From Winogradskyella litoriviva (GTDB taxonomy: Bacteria; Bacteroidota; Bacteroidia; Flavobacteriales; Flavobacteriaceae): DNA of 64,000 bases. Made by a program: the position numbers and the translations under genes. Location of the stretch: assembly GCF_013249065.1 (NCBI RefSeq), contig NZ_JABRWQ010000003.1, positions 1-64,000 on the forward strand, given 5' to 3'. Numbering within the stretch: position 1 is the first letter of the stretch; the number at the start of each line of letters is the position of its first letter. This document shows positions 52,493 through 62,061 of this stretch, piece by piece. The notes under the pieces were generated by a model that saw only the letters and a program-made list of their open reading frames with translations, was not told the origin of the DNA and did no database searches.

Positions 52493-53032
52493 TTAATGAC
52501 AAACTTTACAGTCTGCTTTGTCTTGAATTTCGCCAACCAAATGCCCTTGGTCATTCATTACAAAACCACAACAGTCCATAAAACCTTGTGCTATTTGTTT
52601 TCTAGCACGTTGAATTTGAGATTTTACAGTTGGTAAGGATAGTTTTAATTGGTTAGCAACCTCTTGTTGTTTTAGGCCTTTGATGTCAGACAAAAACAAA
52701 GGGTCTCTATATTTTTTTGGTAAACTTTTTATGATGCCTCTTAAGCAATCTTGCTCAGAATGTTCTTTTGGTTCTGGGTCTGCTTCTAGTTCTAAATCTT
52801 CAACTTGAAGCACATGTTTACTTGTTCTAAAATAATCTAAAATTGTATAACGTGCTATGGAAAAAAGCCAAGGTTTCAGCTTAGTCTCATCTTTTAAAGT
52901 ATGAAGTTTGGTATGCACTTTAATAAAAGTTTCTTGCAGAATATCTTCTGTAATTGACGCATTCTTCACCTTACTTAAAATAAAGCGTTTAACATCTTCT
53001 GCATAAATTCCCCAAACCTCTTTTGTAGTCAT
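52493..53032 (-). CDS. sigZ: SigZ-type ECF sigma factor with Cys-rich tail
   Basis: 179 residues. Region 2 at about 10-75 (DILQETFIKVHTKLHTLKD, WLFSIARYTILDYFR) and region 4 at about 100-150 (SLPKKYRDPLFLSDIKGLKQQEVANQL, TVKSQIQRARKQI). A 28-residue tail follows with Cys154-Cys155, Cys175-x-x-Cys178 and His179, plus Gly/Asp between. The tail fits the SigZ family and is a likely metal- or thiol-binding site. No anti-sigma factor gene is adjacent, so control may act through the tail itself. Confidence 0.9.
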   Translation of the reverse strand: MTTKEVWGIYAEDVKRFILSKVKNASITEDILQETFIKVHTKLHTLKDETKLKPWLFSIARYTILDYFRTSKHVLQVEDLELEADPEPKEHSEQDCLRGIIKSLPKKYRDPLFLSDIKGLKQQEVANQLKLSLPTVKSQIQRARKQIAQGFMDCCGFVMNDQGHLVGEIQDKADCKVCH

Positions 53033-53050
53033 ATTCTAAATTAATTAAAA

Positions 53051-53084
53051 TTAGTTCGGACACAAAATTTCATATCCGAACTAA
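53051..53084 (-). promoter_or_regulatory. Perfect inverted repeat between the Cys-rich gene and sigZ
   Basis: TTAGTTCGGA / TCCGAACTAA, 10-bp stem with a 14-base loop, 7 bases after the Cys-rich gene stop and about 19 bases before the sigZ ATG. On the minus strand it is followed by a broken T-rich stretch. It may be an attenuator, an RNA-processing site or an operator. Confidence 0.55.
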
Positions 53085-53091
53085 CACTAAT

Positions 53092-53193
53092 TTAACAGTT
53101 ACAATTGGTACATGTACAGTCTTCACATGTACAGTTGTTGCAATTTCCTTTTGAGCAACCTTCGCAGCTGCAGCTACATTCTATATTTTTCAT
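53092..53193 (-). CDS. Metallothionein-like 33-residue Cys-rich protein
   Basis: Reads MKNIECSCSCEGC, then 20 more residues ending TNCNC. Eleven of 33 residues are Cys, in repeated CxC and CxxC spacing, with Asn, Glu, Ser and Thr between and no bulky hydrophobics after residue 4. This is the composition of metallothioneins and other metal-thiolate buffers. It is between OsmC and SigZ on the same strand, and the spacing before sigZ is 59 bases. I verified every codon. It is a small gene that standard callers can miss. Confidence 0.75.
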   Translation of the reverse strand: MKNIECSCSCEGCSKGNCNNCTCEDCTCTNCNC

Positions 53194-53275
53194 GATAAAT
53201 GATTTTATTGTTCATATAATAGACGTGGAAGTTTCAGAAAAGATGCAAAAAAAGAGGTGATTTTTTCAAATTGAA

Positions 53276-53749
53276 TTATTTCACAACAATAGTGGCTTCA
53301 TGCGAAATAGGAAAATTACAAGAATTGGCAATAAAACAAAGTGCATTAGCTTTAGTATGAAGACTTAATGCTAAAGCCTTTTGGTTGGCATCTTTGATCG
53401 TTACCACTGGATTTAATCTAACAAATTTAAAACTTCCACTTCCTGAAGCTATTACTTCCAAATCCCCTTCAGCATCATCGCTGTAACTTAAAACTTCAAT
53501 ATTATGTTGCGAGCAAACATATAAATAAGACATCATGTGGCAAGACGCTAAAGCCGACAATAATAAATCTTCTGGATTGTATAATGTTTCATCTCCTCTA
53601 AAAGATTTTGCTGCAGATACCGTTAAACCCGAAACTTTGTTAGCTATAGTTACATTATGATTTCTGCTGAAAGTGCGCGGATTACCTGTACTTTCTCCTT
53701 CGTTAATTTCCCAATTGACTTGCGCTTTAAACGTGTGTTTTAATGACAT
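53276..53749 (-). CDS. OsmC-family peroxiredoxin-like protein
   Basis: 157 residues. The OsmC/Ohr fold: YNPEDLLLSALASCHMMSYL with Cys70, and ANALCFIANSC with Cys138 and Cys144. Cys70 and Cys138 are 68 apart, close to the Cys59/Cys125 spacing of E. coli OsmC. Such enzymes reduce organic hydroperoxides with thiols. It is upstream of the Cys-rich gene and sigZ in the same direction, which fits a thiol/oxidant theme. An extra Cys79 is present. Confidence 0.9.
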   Translation of the reverse strand: MSLKHTFKAQVNWEINEGESTGNPRTFSRNHNVTIANKVSGLTVSAAKSFRGDETLYNPEDLLLSALASCHMMSYLYVCSQHNIEVLSYSDDAEGDLEVIASGSGSFKFVRLNPVVTIKDANQKALALSLHTKANALCFIANSCNFPISHEATIVVK

Positions 53750-53769
53750 ATCTTTTTTATTGAAATTAA

Positions 53770-53800
53770 AAAAAGCGTTTCGAAAAATGAAACGCTTTTT
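53770..53800. terminator. Terminator of icmF
   Basis: Perfect 12-bp stem (AAAAAGCGTTTC / GAAACGCTTTTT), 7-base loop, with T-run on either strand. About 100 bases beyond the icmF stop. Confidence 0.8.
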
Positions 53801-53897
53801 GTTATAATTATAATTACAGTGGTTCTAAAGATACCTCGGCTGCGCTCAGTATAAGTGATTCGCATCATTTTTCAAAAAATAAAAATGAGCTCTCTAA

Positions 53898-56800
53898 TTA
53901 CATATTTCGGCGATACTGACCTCCTACTTCAAACAACGCTGAAGTTATTTCTCCTAAACTACATACTTTACAAACTTCCATTAAAGCTTCAAAAATATTC
54001 TCGTTATTAATGGCTTTGTGTTGCAAATCTTTTAGCATTGCTTTAGTATCATTTGCTTTATGTAAATTCTCTAAAGTTTTAATCTGGAATTGTTTCTCTT
54101 CTTCCGTAGCTCTAATCACTTCAGCAGGAATTACTGTAGGCGAACCTTTAGAACTTAAAAACGTATTTACTCCAATAATTGGGAATTTTCCGTTGTGTTT
54201 CAAGGTTTCGTAATATAAACTCTCCTCTTGAATTTTACTACGTTGGTACATGGTTTCCATAGCTCCTAAAACACCACCACGTTCTGTAATTCTGTCAAAT
54301 TCTTGTAATACTGCTTCTTCAACTAAATCGGTTAATTCTTCAATAATAAAAGAGCCTTGAATTGGGTTTTCGTTTTTATTTAATCCTAATTCTTTATTAA
54401 TAATTAACTGAATTGCCATGGCACGTCTAACCGATTCTTCAGTTGGTGTTGTAATAGCCTCATCATACGCATTGGTGTGTAATGAGTTACAATTATCGTA
54501 AATAGCATATAAAGCTTGAAGGGTTGTACGTATATCGTTAAAGTCAATTTCTTGAGCGTGCAAACTACGTCCAGAAGTTTGAATATGATATTTCAACATT
54601 TGTGCTCTTGCATTTGCACCATACTTGTGCTTCATTGCTTTTGCCCAAATTTTACGCGCCACACGACCAATTACAGCATATTCTGGATCAATTCCGTTAG
54701 AGAAAAAGAACGATAAATTTGGACCAAACTTATTGATGTCCATTCCACGACTTAAATAATATTCCACGTAAGTGAAACCGTTAGATAACGTTAACGCTAA
54801 TTGTGTAATAGGATTTGCTCCTGCTTCTGCAATATGATATCCAGAAATAGAAACAGAATAGAAATTACGCACATTATTTTCAATGAAATATTCTTGTACA
54901 TCTCCCATTAATCGCAATGCGAATTCCGTAGAAAAAATACAGGTATTTTGTGCTTGATCTTCTTTTAAAATATCTGCTTGAACGGTTCCTCTTACTTGCG
55001 CAATCGTATTCTTTTTAATCTCTGCATACACATCTGCTGGTAAAACTTGGTCACCTGTAACTCCTAAAAGCATTAGGCCTAAACCGTTATTTCCTTCTGG
55101 TAAATCGCCATTATAAGTAGGACGTTCTTTACCCTTATAAAGCTTCGCTATTTTTGCTTCTACTTCTTTTTCTAGGCCATTTTCTTTAATGTAAAACTCA
55201 CACTGTTGGTCAATAGCAGCATTCATAAAGAAACCTAACAACATAGGTGCAGGCCCATTAATGGTCATACTTACCGATGTCATTACATTGGCTAAATCGA
55301 AACCAGAATATAGTTTTTTAGCATCGTCTAAACAGCAAATTGAAACACCTGCATTTCCGATTTTACCGTAAATATCTGGACGTAAATCTGGATCGTTTCC
55401 GTATAATGTAACACTATCAAAAGCGGTAGATAAACGTTTTGCTGGCAAACCTGCACTTACGTAGTGAAAACGTCTGTTGGTACGTTCTGGTCCACCTTCG
55501 CCAGCAAACATACGTGCTGGATCTTCTCCTGTTCGTTTAAATGGATATAAACCTGAAGTGTATGGAAATTCTCCTGGTACGTTTTCTTGTAACGACCAGC
55601 GTAATAAATCTCCCCAAGCTTGGTACTTTGGCAAAGCCACTCTTGGAATTTGTAAGTGAGACAATGACTCAGAATGTGTTTCTATTTTTATCTCTTTATC
55701 TCTTACTTTAAAGCTATATATTGGATTTTTATATTTATTTACTTTTTCGTCCCAACTTGTAATGATTTCCCAATTGTAAGGGTCTAAGTTTAATTTTACA
55801 CGATCGAATTCTGCAATAAGCATTCTAACAAAATCTTTATTGTCATCTTTTATTTCAAAAGAACCCGAAGCTATTCCTGCTTTATCTAACTCTGGCTTTA
55901 CTTCTAAAACAGATTCTAAAGTTTTATAAATACCATATAGTTTTTGAGCAACTTCAACTTGTGTGTTAGCTGTTTTATCGTAAGCACGATTATTTTCAGC
56001 TATTTCAGATAAATAGCGTGTTCTATTTGGTGGAATAACAAAAATCTTCTCGCTCATTTCTTTAGAAATCTCGAATGTCGATTTTAATTCTGAATCTGCT
56101 TTTTCAACCAACTTATCCATAATGGCCTTATAGAGCGTATTCATTCCTGGATCGTTAAATTGTGAAGCAATTGTACCAAAAACCGGTAATTGATCTTGAG
56201 GAATATTCCACAGATTATTGTTACGCATGTATTGTTTTTTTACATCACGTAAAGCATCTAAAGAACCACGTTTATCAAATTTATTAATAGCTACTAGATC
56301 TGCAAAATCTAGCATATCAATTTTTTCTAATTGTGTTGCAGCACCAAATTCTGGCGTCATTACATAAAGAGAAACATCTGAATGTTCTATGATTTCTGTA
56401 TCCGATTGTCCAATTCCAGATGTTTCTAAAATAATTAAATCGTATTCGGCAGCTTTTAAAACCTCAATTGCCTCATTTACATGTTTAGATAAAGCTAAAT
56501 TAGATTGACGTGTAGCTAAACTACGCATATAAACTCTTGGTGAATTAATAGCATTCATTCGAATACGATCTCCCAAAAGTGCACCACCTGTTTTACGTTT
56601 TGATGGATCTACTGAAATTAAGCCAATTGTTTTTTCTGGAAAATCAATTAGAAAACGACGTACTAACTCGTCTACCAAACTAGATTTTCCTGCACCTCCA
56701 GTTCCTGTAATTCCCAGAACTGGAACCACTTCTAACTTCCCCAAAGGGGAAGAATTCTTACTCATTTGAGAAAACAACTTCTCAAACTCATCATGTTGAT

Positions 56801-57335
56801 TTTCTGCAAAAGATATTAATCTAGCGATCGTATTAACATCTTTATCTTTTAAGCTCTGCGTAACTTCCTTTCCTTTGGGAAGGATTAAGGATGGATTAAG
56901 GTAATCCGATTGCTGAACCAAATCATTAATCATACCCTGTAAACCAAGTTCTCTTCCATCATCTGGTGAATAGATTCTGGTAATCCCATAATCCATCAAT
57001 TCTTTAATTTCTTCAGGAAGAATAACACCTCCACCTCCTCCAAAGATTTTTATATGACCTGCGCCTTTTTCATTTAGCAAATCATACATATACTTAAAAT
57101 ATTCATTATGTCCACCTTGATAAGAGGTTAAGGCAATGGCATTGGCATCTTCTTGGATGGCTGTATTAACAACTTCTTCTACACTTCTATCGTGACCCAA
57201 ATGAATCACTTCTACTCCTGTAGATTGTATAATACGACGCATAATATTAATAGCTGCATCGTGTCCATCAAAAAGTGATGCGGCTGTAACTATACGTACT
57301 TTATATTTTGGTTTATAAGGTGCAACTTGTTCCAT
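53898..57335 (-). CDS. icmF: Fused isobutyryl-CoA mutase / methylmalonyl-CoA mutase family protein
   Basis: 1145 residues from ATG 57335; a longer frame from 57461 is not supported and the promoter lies inside it. Order of parts: B12-binding domain ([13 protein letters not shown], with the lower-axial His), MeaI-type GTPase chaperone ([13 protein letters not shown], and later KRKTGG, NKFDKRG), then the TIM-barrel mutase core ([23 protein letters not shown]). This fusion is IcmF: interconverts isobutyryl- and n-butyryl-CoA and links to GTP-driven B12 loading. Two palindromic repeats sit in the linker between the B12 and GTPase parts. Confidence 0.95.
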   Translation of the reverse strand: MEQVAPYKPKYKVRIVTAASLFDGHDAAINIMRRIIQSTGVEVIHLGHDRSVEEVVNTAIQEDANAIALTSYQGGHNEYFKYMYDLLNEKGAGHIKIFGGGGGVILPEEIKELMDYGITRIYSPDDGRELGLQGMINDLVQQSDYLNPSLILPKGKEVTQSLKDKDVNTIARLISFAENQHDEFEKLFSQMSKNSSPLGKLEVVPVLGITGTGGAGKSSLVDELVRRFLIDFPEKTIGLISVDPSKRKTGGALLGDRIRMNAINSPRVYMRSLATRQSNLALSKHVNEAIEVLKAAEYDLIILETSGIGQSDTEIIEHSDVSLYVMTPEFGAATQLEKIDMLDFADLVAINKFDKRGSLDALRDVKKQYMRNNNLWNIPQDQLPVFGTIASQFNDPGMNTLYKAIMDKLVEKADSELKSTFEISKEMSEKIFVIPPNRTRYLSEIAENNRAYDKTANTQVEVAQKLYGIYKTLESVLEVKPELDKAGIASGSFEIKDDNKDFVRMLIAEFDRVKLNLDPYNWEIITSWDEKVNKYKNPIYSFKVRDKEIKIETHSESLSHLQIPRVALPKYQAWGDLLRWSLQENVPGEFPYTSGLYPFKRTGEDPARMFAGEGGPERTNRRFHYVSAGLPAKRLSTAFDSVTLYGNDPDLRPDIYGKIGNAGVSICCLDDAKKLYSGFDLANVMTSVSMTINGPAPMLLGFFMNAAIDQQCEFYIKENGLEKEVEAKIAKLYKGKERPTYNGDLPEGNNGLGLMLLGVTGDQVLPADVYAEIKKNTIAQVRGTVQADILKEDQAQNTCIFSTEFALRLMGDVQEYFIENNVRNFYSVSISGYHIAEAGANPITQLALTLSNGFTYVEYYLSRGMDINKFGPNLSFFFSNGIDPEYAVIGRVARKIWAKAMKHKYGANARAQMLKYHIQTSGRSLHAQEIDFNDIRTTLQALYAIYDNCNSLHTNAYDEAITTPTEESVRRAMAIQLIINKELGLNKNENPIQGSFIIEELTDLVEEAVLQEFDRITERGGVLGAMETMYQRSKIQEESLYYETLKHNGKFPIIGVNTFLSSKGSPTVIPAEVIRATEEEKQFQIKTLENLHKANDTKAMLKDLQHKAINNENIFEALMEVCKVCSLGEITSALFEVGGQYRRNM

Positions 57336-57362
57336 TCGTAAAATTATTGCTATTTTGTGCGA

Positions 57363-57370
57363 CAAATCTA
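57363..57370 (-). promoter_or_regulatory. -7 element of icmF
   Basis: TAGATTTG on the minus strand, exact match, 28 bases upstream of ATG 57335. It supports that start over 57461. Confidence 0.6.
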
Positions 57371-57480
57371 AGGAATATTCAAAAAAATCACGCATCAATT
57401 GACAAATATCTAAAAAGCAAAGAAAACAAAAAAAAGTCTCAATTTTAATTACTTTTAACAATTGAATTAAGACAAAATAT

Positions 57481-58335
57481 ATGCAAAAAATAACACTACT
57501 TATTCACTGTGAAGACCAACCAAATATTATTGCTTCGGTTACCAATTTTATGGCGTCTAACGATGGTAATATTGTATATATAGACCAACATGTAGACAGA
57601 GAACAGAATATCTTTTTTATGCGTTTAGAGTGTGAATTTGATTCTGATATATTTTCGCTTGAAGATTTTAAAACCTTATTTAATTCTACATTAGCAGAAC
57701 AATTTAAACTTGATTGGAAGATTTTTTCGGCTGAAAGAAAGCCTAAAATGGCATTATTTATTTCTAAATATGATCATTGTTTGTATGATATATTAGGACG
57801 ATATAATTCTGGAGAATTACACCTTGAAATTCCTTTTATATTAAGTAATCATCTCGATTTAAAACCTATAGCTGATAGTTTTAATATTCCTTTTTATCAT
57901 GTTCCTGTCACAAAAACAACAAAACAAGAGGCCGAACAAGAACAATTAAAGTTACTAGAATCTCATAATATAGATTTTATTGTTTTAGCACGATACATGC
58001 AGATTGTATCTGAAACGTTAATTGATAAATATCCAAATAAGATTATTAATATTCATCACTCATTCTTACCTGCCTTTGTTGGAGCAAAACCTTATCACTC
58101 TGCCTATAAGCGTGGTGTAAAAATTATTGGTGCTACTAGTCATTATATTACTGAAGAATTAGATGCTGGACCAATAATTGAGCAAGATGTTGCACATGTA
58201 TCGCATACCCACTCTATTAAAGACTTAATTGCTAAAGGACGTGACTTAGAAAAAATAGTATTATCTAATGCTATAAAGTTACATGCAGATAGAAAAGTTA
58301 TGGTATTTAACAATAAGACTGTTATTTTCTCTTAA
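57481..58335 (+). CDS. purU: Formyltetrahydrofolate deformylase
   Basis: Hydrolyses 10-formyl-THF to formate and THF and so supplies formate for PurT. 284 residues: an N-terminal ACT-type domain ([21 protein letters not shown]) and a GART-like catalytic domain with [23 protein letters not shown] and [20 protein letters not shown]. Catalytic Asn, His and Asp are all present. Divergent from icmF; the intergenic space is 145 bases from the icmF start. Confidence 0.97.
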   Translation: MQKITLLIHCEDQPNIIASVTNFMASNDGNIVYIDQHVDREQNIFFMRLECEFDSDIFSLEDFKTLFNSTLAEQFKLDWKIFSAERKPKMALFISKYDHCLYDILGRYNSGELHLEIPFILSNHLDLKPIADSFNIPFYHVPVTKTTKQEAEQEQLKLLESHNIDFIVLARYMQIVSETLIDKYPNKIINIHHSFLPAFVGAKPYHSAYKRGVKIIGATSHYITEELDAGPIIEQDVAHVSHTHSIKDLIAKGRDLEKIVLSNAIKLHADRKVMVFNNKTVIFS

Positions 58336-58409
58336 TAATTTATTTTTAAATAATTACAAAAAATTTAGTTAAAATTATCTATATTTTTCATAAATTACAT
58401 CCCCTTTTA

Positions 58410-58425
58410 TTGTTATCAATAACAA
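58410..58425. repeat. Palindrome upstream of the OmpA gene
   Basis: TTGTTAT-CA-ATAACAA, perfect. A TTTATTCGATAAA palindrome-like half site is 18 bases further on (58444-58456). Possible operator. Confidence 0.35.
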
Positions 58426-58579
58426 ATCTTCCAAATATTTAGTTTTATTCGATAAAATTATAGCCTAACTAAAAATTAATGTGACCAATATTATTTTTAT
58501 GCTTCTAATAAGGTGTAGGAGATTAAATTTTCTTATTTAAACAAAAATATAAACTATTAACTATTTAATTATTTTAACC

Positions 58580-59680
58580 ATGAAACAAAAACTATTATTA
58601 TTGGTTTGCTTTATTGCTGGAATTGGATTTTCACAAGCACAAGGCTTACCAACAAACCCGGAACCAGGAAAGTGCTACGTAAAATGTATCACTAAAGATT
58701 CTTTTAAAGAAGTAGAAGAAACAATTCAAACATATCCTGCTTACACAACTTTAAAAGTGATTCCTGCAACTTACAAAACTGTAGAAGAGCGTGTATTAGT
58801 AAAAGAAGCTTCTAAGAAGTTTGTTTACGTACCTGCTACATATGAAACTGTTGAAGTACCTTACGTTAACCAAGAAGGACGTACAGATTTAAAAGTTATA
58901 CCAGCGAGTTTTGGTAATGACTCAAGAACGTTTGAAGTTTACCCTCAAACTTCAGGATGGGAATATAAAGTATTAGAAGATTGTCCGTCTGTAAACAAGG
59001 ATGACTGTGTTGCTGCATGTTACGTACAGTATCCTGCTCAATCTAGAGACGTAAGCTTTACTACTTTATCTACAGATGCAAGTACAAACGCTGTACCTGT
59101 GCCAGAAACAACTACAACTTACAAAAAGCGTGTAGTTAAAACTCCAGCTAGAATGGATGAAATTGAAATTCCTGCTGAATACAAAACTATTAAAAGAAGA
59201 GTTATTGAAACTCCTGCTTCTACTACTACAAATACAATTGCTGCTCAGTACCAAACTGTAACTAGAACTGTATTAGATAAAAAAGGTGGAATTACTACTT
59301 GGGAAGAAGTTGATTGTGAATTATTAGATCCTAATGTATTACCAGTATTTTATGAATTAGGTAGCGCAAGATTAACTCCTGCTTCTAAAAAGACTATTGA
59401 TAGTACTTTATTACCAATCTTAACAGATTCTAATGTAAGTATAGAAATTATGTCACATACAGATTCTAGAGGTAATGATGATTTTAACCAATCTTTATCT
59501 CAACAAAGAGCTAACTCTGTAGTAAATTATTTAGTATCTAAAGGTATCTCAAGAAGCAGATTATCTGCAAAAGGATATGGTGAAACTAGATTAACAAACA
59601 GATGTTCTAATGGTTCTGATTGTTCAGAAGCACAACACCAAAGAAACAGACGTACTGAATTTAGAGTTTTAAGTAACTAA
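58580..59680 (+). CDS. OmpA-family outer-membrane protein with repeated PA(x)Y modules
   Basis: 366 residues. Signal peptide ends at about SQAQ. Residues about 40-225 hold four or more variants of a 25-40-residue unit built on (I/V)PA(T/E)YxT(V/I)xxRV: IPATYKTVEERV, VPATYETVEVPY, IPAEYKTIKRRV, AAQYQTVTRTV. The C-terminal OmpA domain follows: PVFYELGSARLTPASKKTI, MSHTDSRGNDDFNQSLSQQRANSV, KGYGETR, RRTEFRV. It anchors the outer membrane to peptidoglycan. Several Cys lie in the N-terminal part. Preceded by 244 bases without a gene. Confidence 0.92.
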   Translation: MKQKLLLLVCFIAGIGFSQAQGLPTNPEPGKCYVKCITKDSFKEVEETIQTYPAYTTLKVIPATYKTVEERVLVKEASKKFVYVPATYETVEVPYVNQEGRTDLKVIPASFGNDSRTFEVYPQTSGWEYKVLEDCPSVNKDDCVAACYVQYPAQSRDVSFTTLSTDASTNAVPVPETTTTYKKRVVKTPARMDEIEIPAEYKTIKRRVIETPASTTTNTIAAQYQTVTRTVLDKKGGITTWEEVDCELLDPNVLPVFYELGSARLTPASKKTIDSTLLPILTDSNVSIEIMSHTDSRGNDDFNQSLSQQRANSVVNYLVSKGISRSRLSAKGYGETRLTNRCSNGSDCSEAQHQRNRRTEFRVLSN

Positions 59681-59707
59681 GATTTAGACATTAGTCTCAA
59701 CAATAAG

Positions 59708-59731
59708 AAAGCTCCTTTTTAAAGGAGCTTT
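59708..59731 (+). terminator. Terminator of the OmpA-family gene
   Basis: AAAGCTCCTTT / AAAGGAGCTTT stem with 2-base spacer and T-run, 27 bases after the stop. Confidence 0.85.
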
Positions 59732-59953
59732 TTTTATGCCTTTACATCTTAAAGAAGCACTGTGCTTTGCGTTAATTCTAATTAAATTCTATTGCATCTA
59801 AGGTTAGCTCAAAATTTAATTTATTCAACTTTATTTTCAGTTTAAAACTTAAACTTACAACTGTTCTATTAGTTATCTCTACCTAATATTAAATATTAAG
59901 AAAGAATTATATAAATAATTTGTTATCTATTTAAGAAGTTAAATTCTAGTTAC

Positions 59954-59988
59954 AAAAAAAGACCTCTTAATAAAGAGGCCTTTTTTTT
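59954..59988 (-). terminator. Terminator of the thioredoxin-domain gene
   Basis: AAGACCTCTT / AAGAGGCCTT stem with one mismatch, 4-base loop and a long T-run on both strands. On the minus strand it follows the stop at 60060. Confidence 0.75.
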
Positions 59989-60059
59989 ATAACAAATTAT
60001 AATATTTACGACTCAATAATTAAACAACTAAGATTTAAATTACAACTATTGAAACAATT

Positions 60060-61190
60060 TTATTTCGATGATTTTTTTTCAATATGATATACTGGATAAG
60101 ACACTATTTTCTTTTCTATTGTTATTCCATAATTATCTTCTAAATCAGACTGCATAAGCTGAAAGAACTTGTAATGAAAATCCCAATCATGCAAAGACAA
60201 ACTAATGTCATTATCATCTGGCACTATAATAGGCATATCTAAAACATAAGCTAATTGATATGCTACATCTCTTAAAGACACATTATCTGCCTTAATCTGA
60301 GAATCACCTACTAAAAATTTTGCATTATTATTTCCCCAATCAATCTGCTTTGTATCCCAAAATTTAGATGCATCGGTAACAAAACTAATTCCTTCGCCTT
60401 CAGCATATTTTCTTACCACACCAAGTTTCATTTCTGTTATTAATTTTACTGCAAGATTTTCGGTTAAATTCAATGGTTTTTTAAAATACACTTCATAATT
60501 TGAATCTAAACTTTGATCTAATACAATTTGGTTTTTATATATTTTAGCCAAATAACCAACGACCTGCTTTAGAGAGCCTTTTAGTCTTAAATAATCTTTA
60601 GCATCTGCAACCTCTAATTCCTCTACATTATAAGTTAAGGGTTTTATTTCTAAACTTTTTGTTGGTATGTAATCAATAATTTCATCTTCCTTATAAGATT
60701 CTACTTTAAAAAAAGAATTTAAAGATGATTTATTAGACTGTTGTCTTAAAAACTTAGCAATAACCTCCTTTTTTAAATCTGGCGCACCACCTCGCCATAA
60801 CACTTTTCCTTGACTATTAAAAAGCACACCATCTGGTAAAACAGCGACTTTAAAATCCTTAAAAGTTTCTTTATTATAATCAATTGCAATTGCTAAATCT
60901 GCTGGTTTTCTTTCTAAAAAGCGCTCTACAATTAAAGGATTTTCTGAGGTGAGAGACACTATATATAAATCGTCTGGAAACTGTTTTTGTAAAACTCCCA
61001 AATGTTCTTTTGCAGTAATACATGGACCACACCATGTTGCCCAAAAATCTACAAAATAAAGTTTGTTGTTTTCTGCAGACGCTATTTTAGACTCTTGAAG
61101 AAATTCTGAAACCTTAATCTGATTTTGCGCTAAACAACCAATTGATGCAAGCATAAAAAAAACAAGTATTTTAACTCTGTATAATTCCAT
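60060..61190 (-). CDS. Thioredoxin-domain protein with unassigned C-terminal half
   Basis: 376 residues. Signal peptide of about 22 residues. Thioredoxin-like domain at about 30-150 with WCGPC (DFWATWCGPCITAKEHL) and the cis-Pro region VLPDGVLF, so a TlpA-type periplasmic redox protein. Residues about 190-376 (VEELEVADAKDYLRLKGSLKQVVGYLAK, then a repeat-like YQLAYVLDMPIIVPDD) are not recognised; they recall the extracellular C-terminal domain of some Bacteroidota thioredoxins. Substrate unknown. Confidence 0.8.
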   Translation of the reverse strand: MELYRVKILVFFMLASIGCLAQNQIKVSEFLQESKIASAENNKLYFVDFWATWCGPCITAKEHLGVLQKQFPDDLYIVSLTSENPLIVERFLERKPADLAIAIDYNKETFKDFKVAVLPDGVLFNSQGKVLWRGGAPDLKKEVIAKFLRQQSNKSSLNSFFKVESYKEDEIIDYIPTKSLEIKPLTYNVEELEVADAKDYLRLKGSLKQVVGYLAKIYKNQIVLDQSLDSNYEVYFKKPLNLTENLAVKLITEMKLGVVRKYAEGEGISFVTDASKFWDTKQIDWGNNNAKFLVGDSQIKADNVSLRDVAYQLAYVLDMPIIVPDDNDISLSLHDWDFHYKFFQLMQSDLEDNYGITIEKKIVSYPVYHIEKKSSK

Positions 61191-61327
61191 TAACGTTTAA
61201 AATTTTATTTAATATCAATCAAATATGATGCTAAAGTAATAATTTGACAATTAATTTTCATTTTTAAAAAACAACTATTAACAATTAATTGGCTTATAAT
61301 TATAACACTATGGCTATAGTTTTATTT

Positions 61328-61335
61328 TATATTTG
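61328..61335 (+). promoter_or_regulatory. -7 element of the DUF4197 gene
   Basis: TATATTTG on the plus strand, exact match, 18 bases before ATG 61354. It overlaps the start of the longer frame at 61333. Confidence 0.55.
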
Positions 61336-61353
61336 CCAAAAATATATAAAATT

Positions 61354-62061
61354 ATGAAACGATTTATTATCGCATTTTTATGTCTAACGCTTTTTTTCTC
61401 TTGTGATGAGTTAAAAGAAGTTGTAAATCAATTACCTCAAACAGGAGGCGTACTTAGTAATACCGATATTGCAGCTGGTTTAAGAGAAGCTTTAGATTTA
61501 GGTATAGACAAGCAGGTTACAAAATTGACACAAGAAGACGGTTTTTTTAAAAACGAACTAGTTAAAATAGTATTACCGGAAGAGTTACAGAAAGTAGATA
61601 CGGCTTTACGAAAAATAGGATTAAGTAGTTTAGCTGATGAAGGCTTAAAAGTTTTAAATAGAGCTGCAGAAGATGCTGTGAAAGAGGCAACTCCTATTTT
61701 TGTTAGCGCAGTGAGTGAAATAACTTTTGATGATGCTAAAAATATTTTATTAGGTGAAGATAACGCTGCAACTTCATATTTAACAACAAAAACTGAGACT
61801 GCCCTTTACGACAAGTTTAAACCAGTTATTGAAAACTCATTTAGCAAAGTAGGTGCAGACCAGATTTGGACAAATCTTATAACTAAATACAACAACATAC
61901 CTTTAACAAACAATGTTAATCCTGATTTAACGGATTATGTAACTGGAGAAGCATTGAAAGGCGTTTATACTATGATTGCTGTTGAAGAAAAAGAAATTAG
62001 AACTAAAGTTTCTTCTAGAGGAACAGAATTATTACAAAAAGTTTTTGCATTGCAAGATTAA
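61354..62061 (+). CDS. DUF4197 lipoprotein
   Basis: 235 residues from ATG 61354. Lipobox FFSC, then an all-helical DUF4197 body (NTDIAAGLREALDLGIDKQVTKL, VLPEELQKVDTALRKIGL, SSLADEGLKVLNRAAEDAVKEA, LTTKTETALYDKFKPVIENSFSKVGAD, PDLTDYVTGEALKGVY). Found in many Proteobacteria and Bacteroidota; function unknown. The downstream terminator candidate is at 62191-62225, 130 bases on. Confidence 0.88.
   Translation: MKRFIIAFLCLTLFFSCDELKEVVNQLPQTGGVLSNTDIAAGLREALDLGIDKQVTKLTQEDGFFKNELVKIVLPEELQKVDTALRKIGLSSLADEGLKVLNRAAEDAVKEATPIFVSAVSEITFDDAKNILLGEDNAATSYLTTKTETALYDKFKPVIENSFSKVGADQIWTNLITKYNNIPLTNNVNPDLTDYVTGEALKGVYTMIAVEEKEIRTKVSSRGTELLQKVFALQD

Larger units (their letters stand above)
59681..60059. 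other. 379-bp intergenic region
   Basis: Contains the OmpA terminator (59708-59731) and a second terminator (59954-59988). Between them are about 220 bases in which I see no gene or clear RNA. Confidence 0.6.

Noticed and set aside
57336..57461. 42-codon N-terminal extension of icmF
   Set aside because: Contains the -7 element and is not similar to IcmF N-termini; ATG 57335 is preferred.
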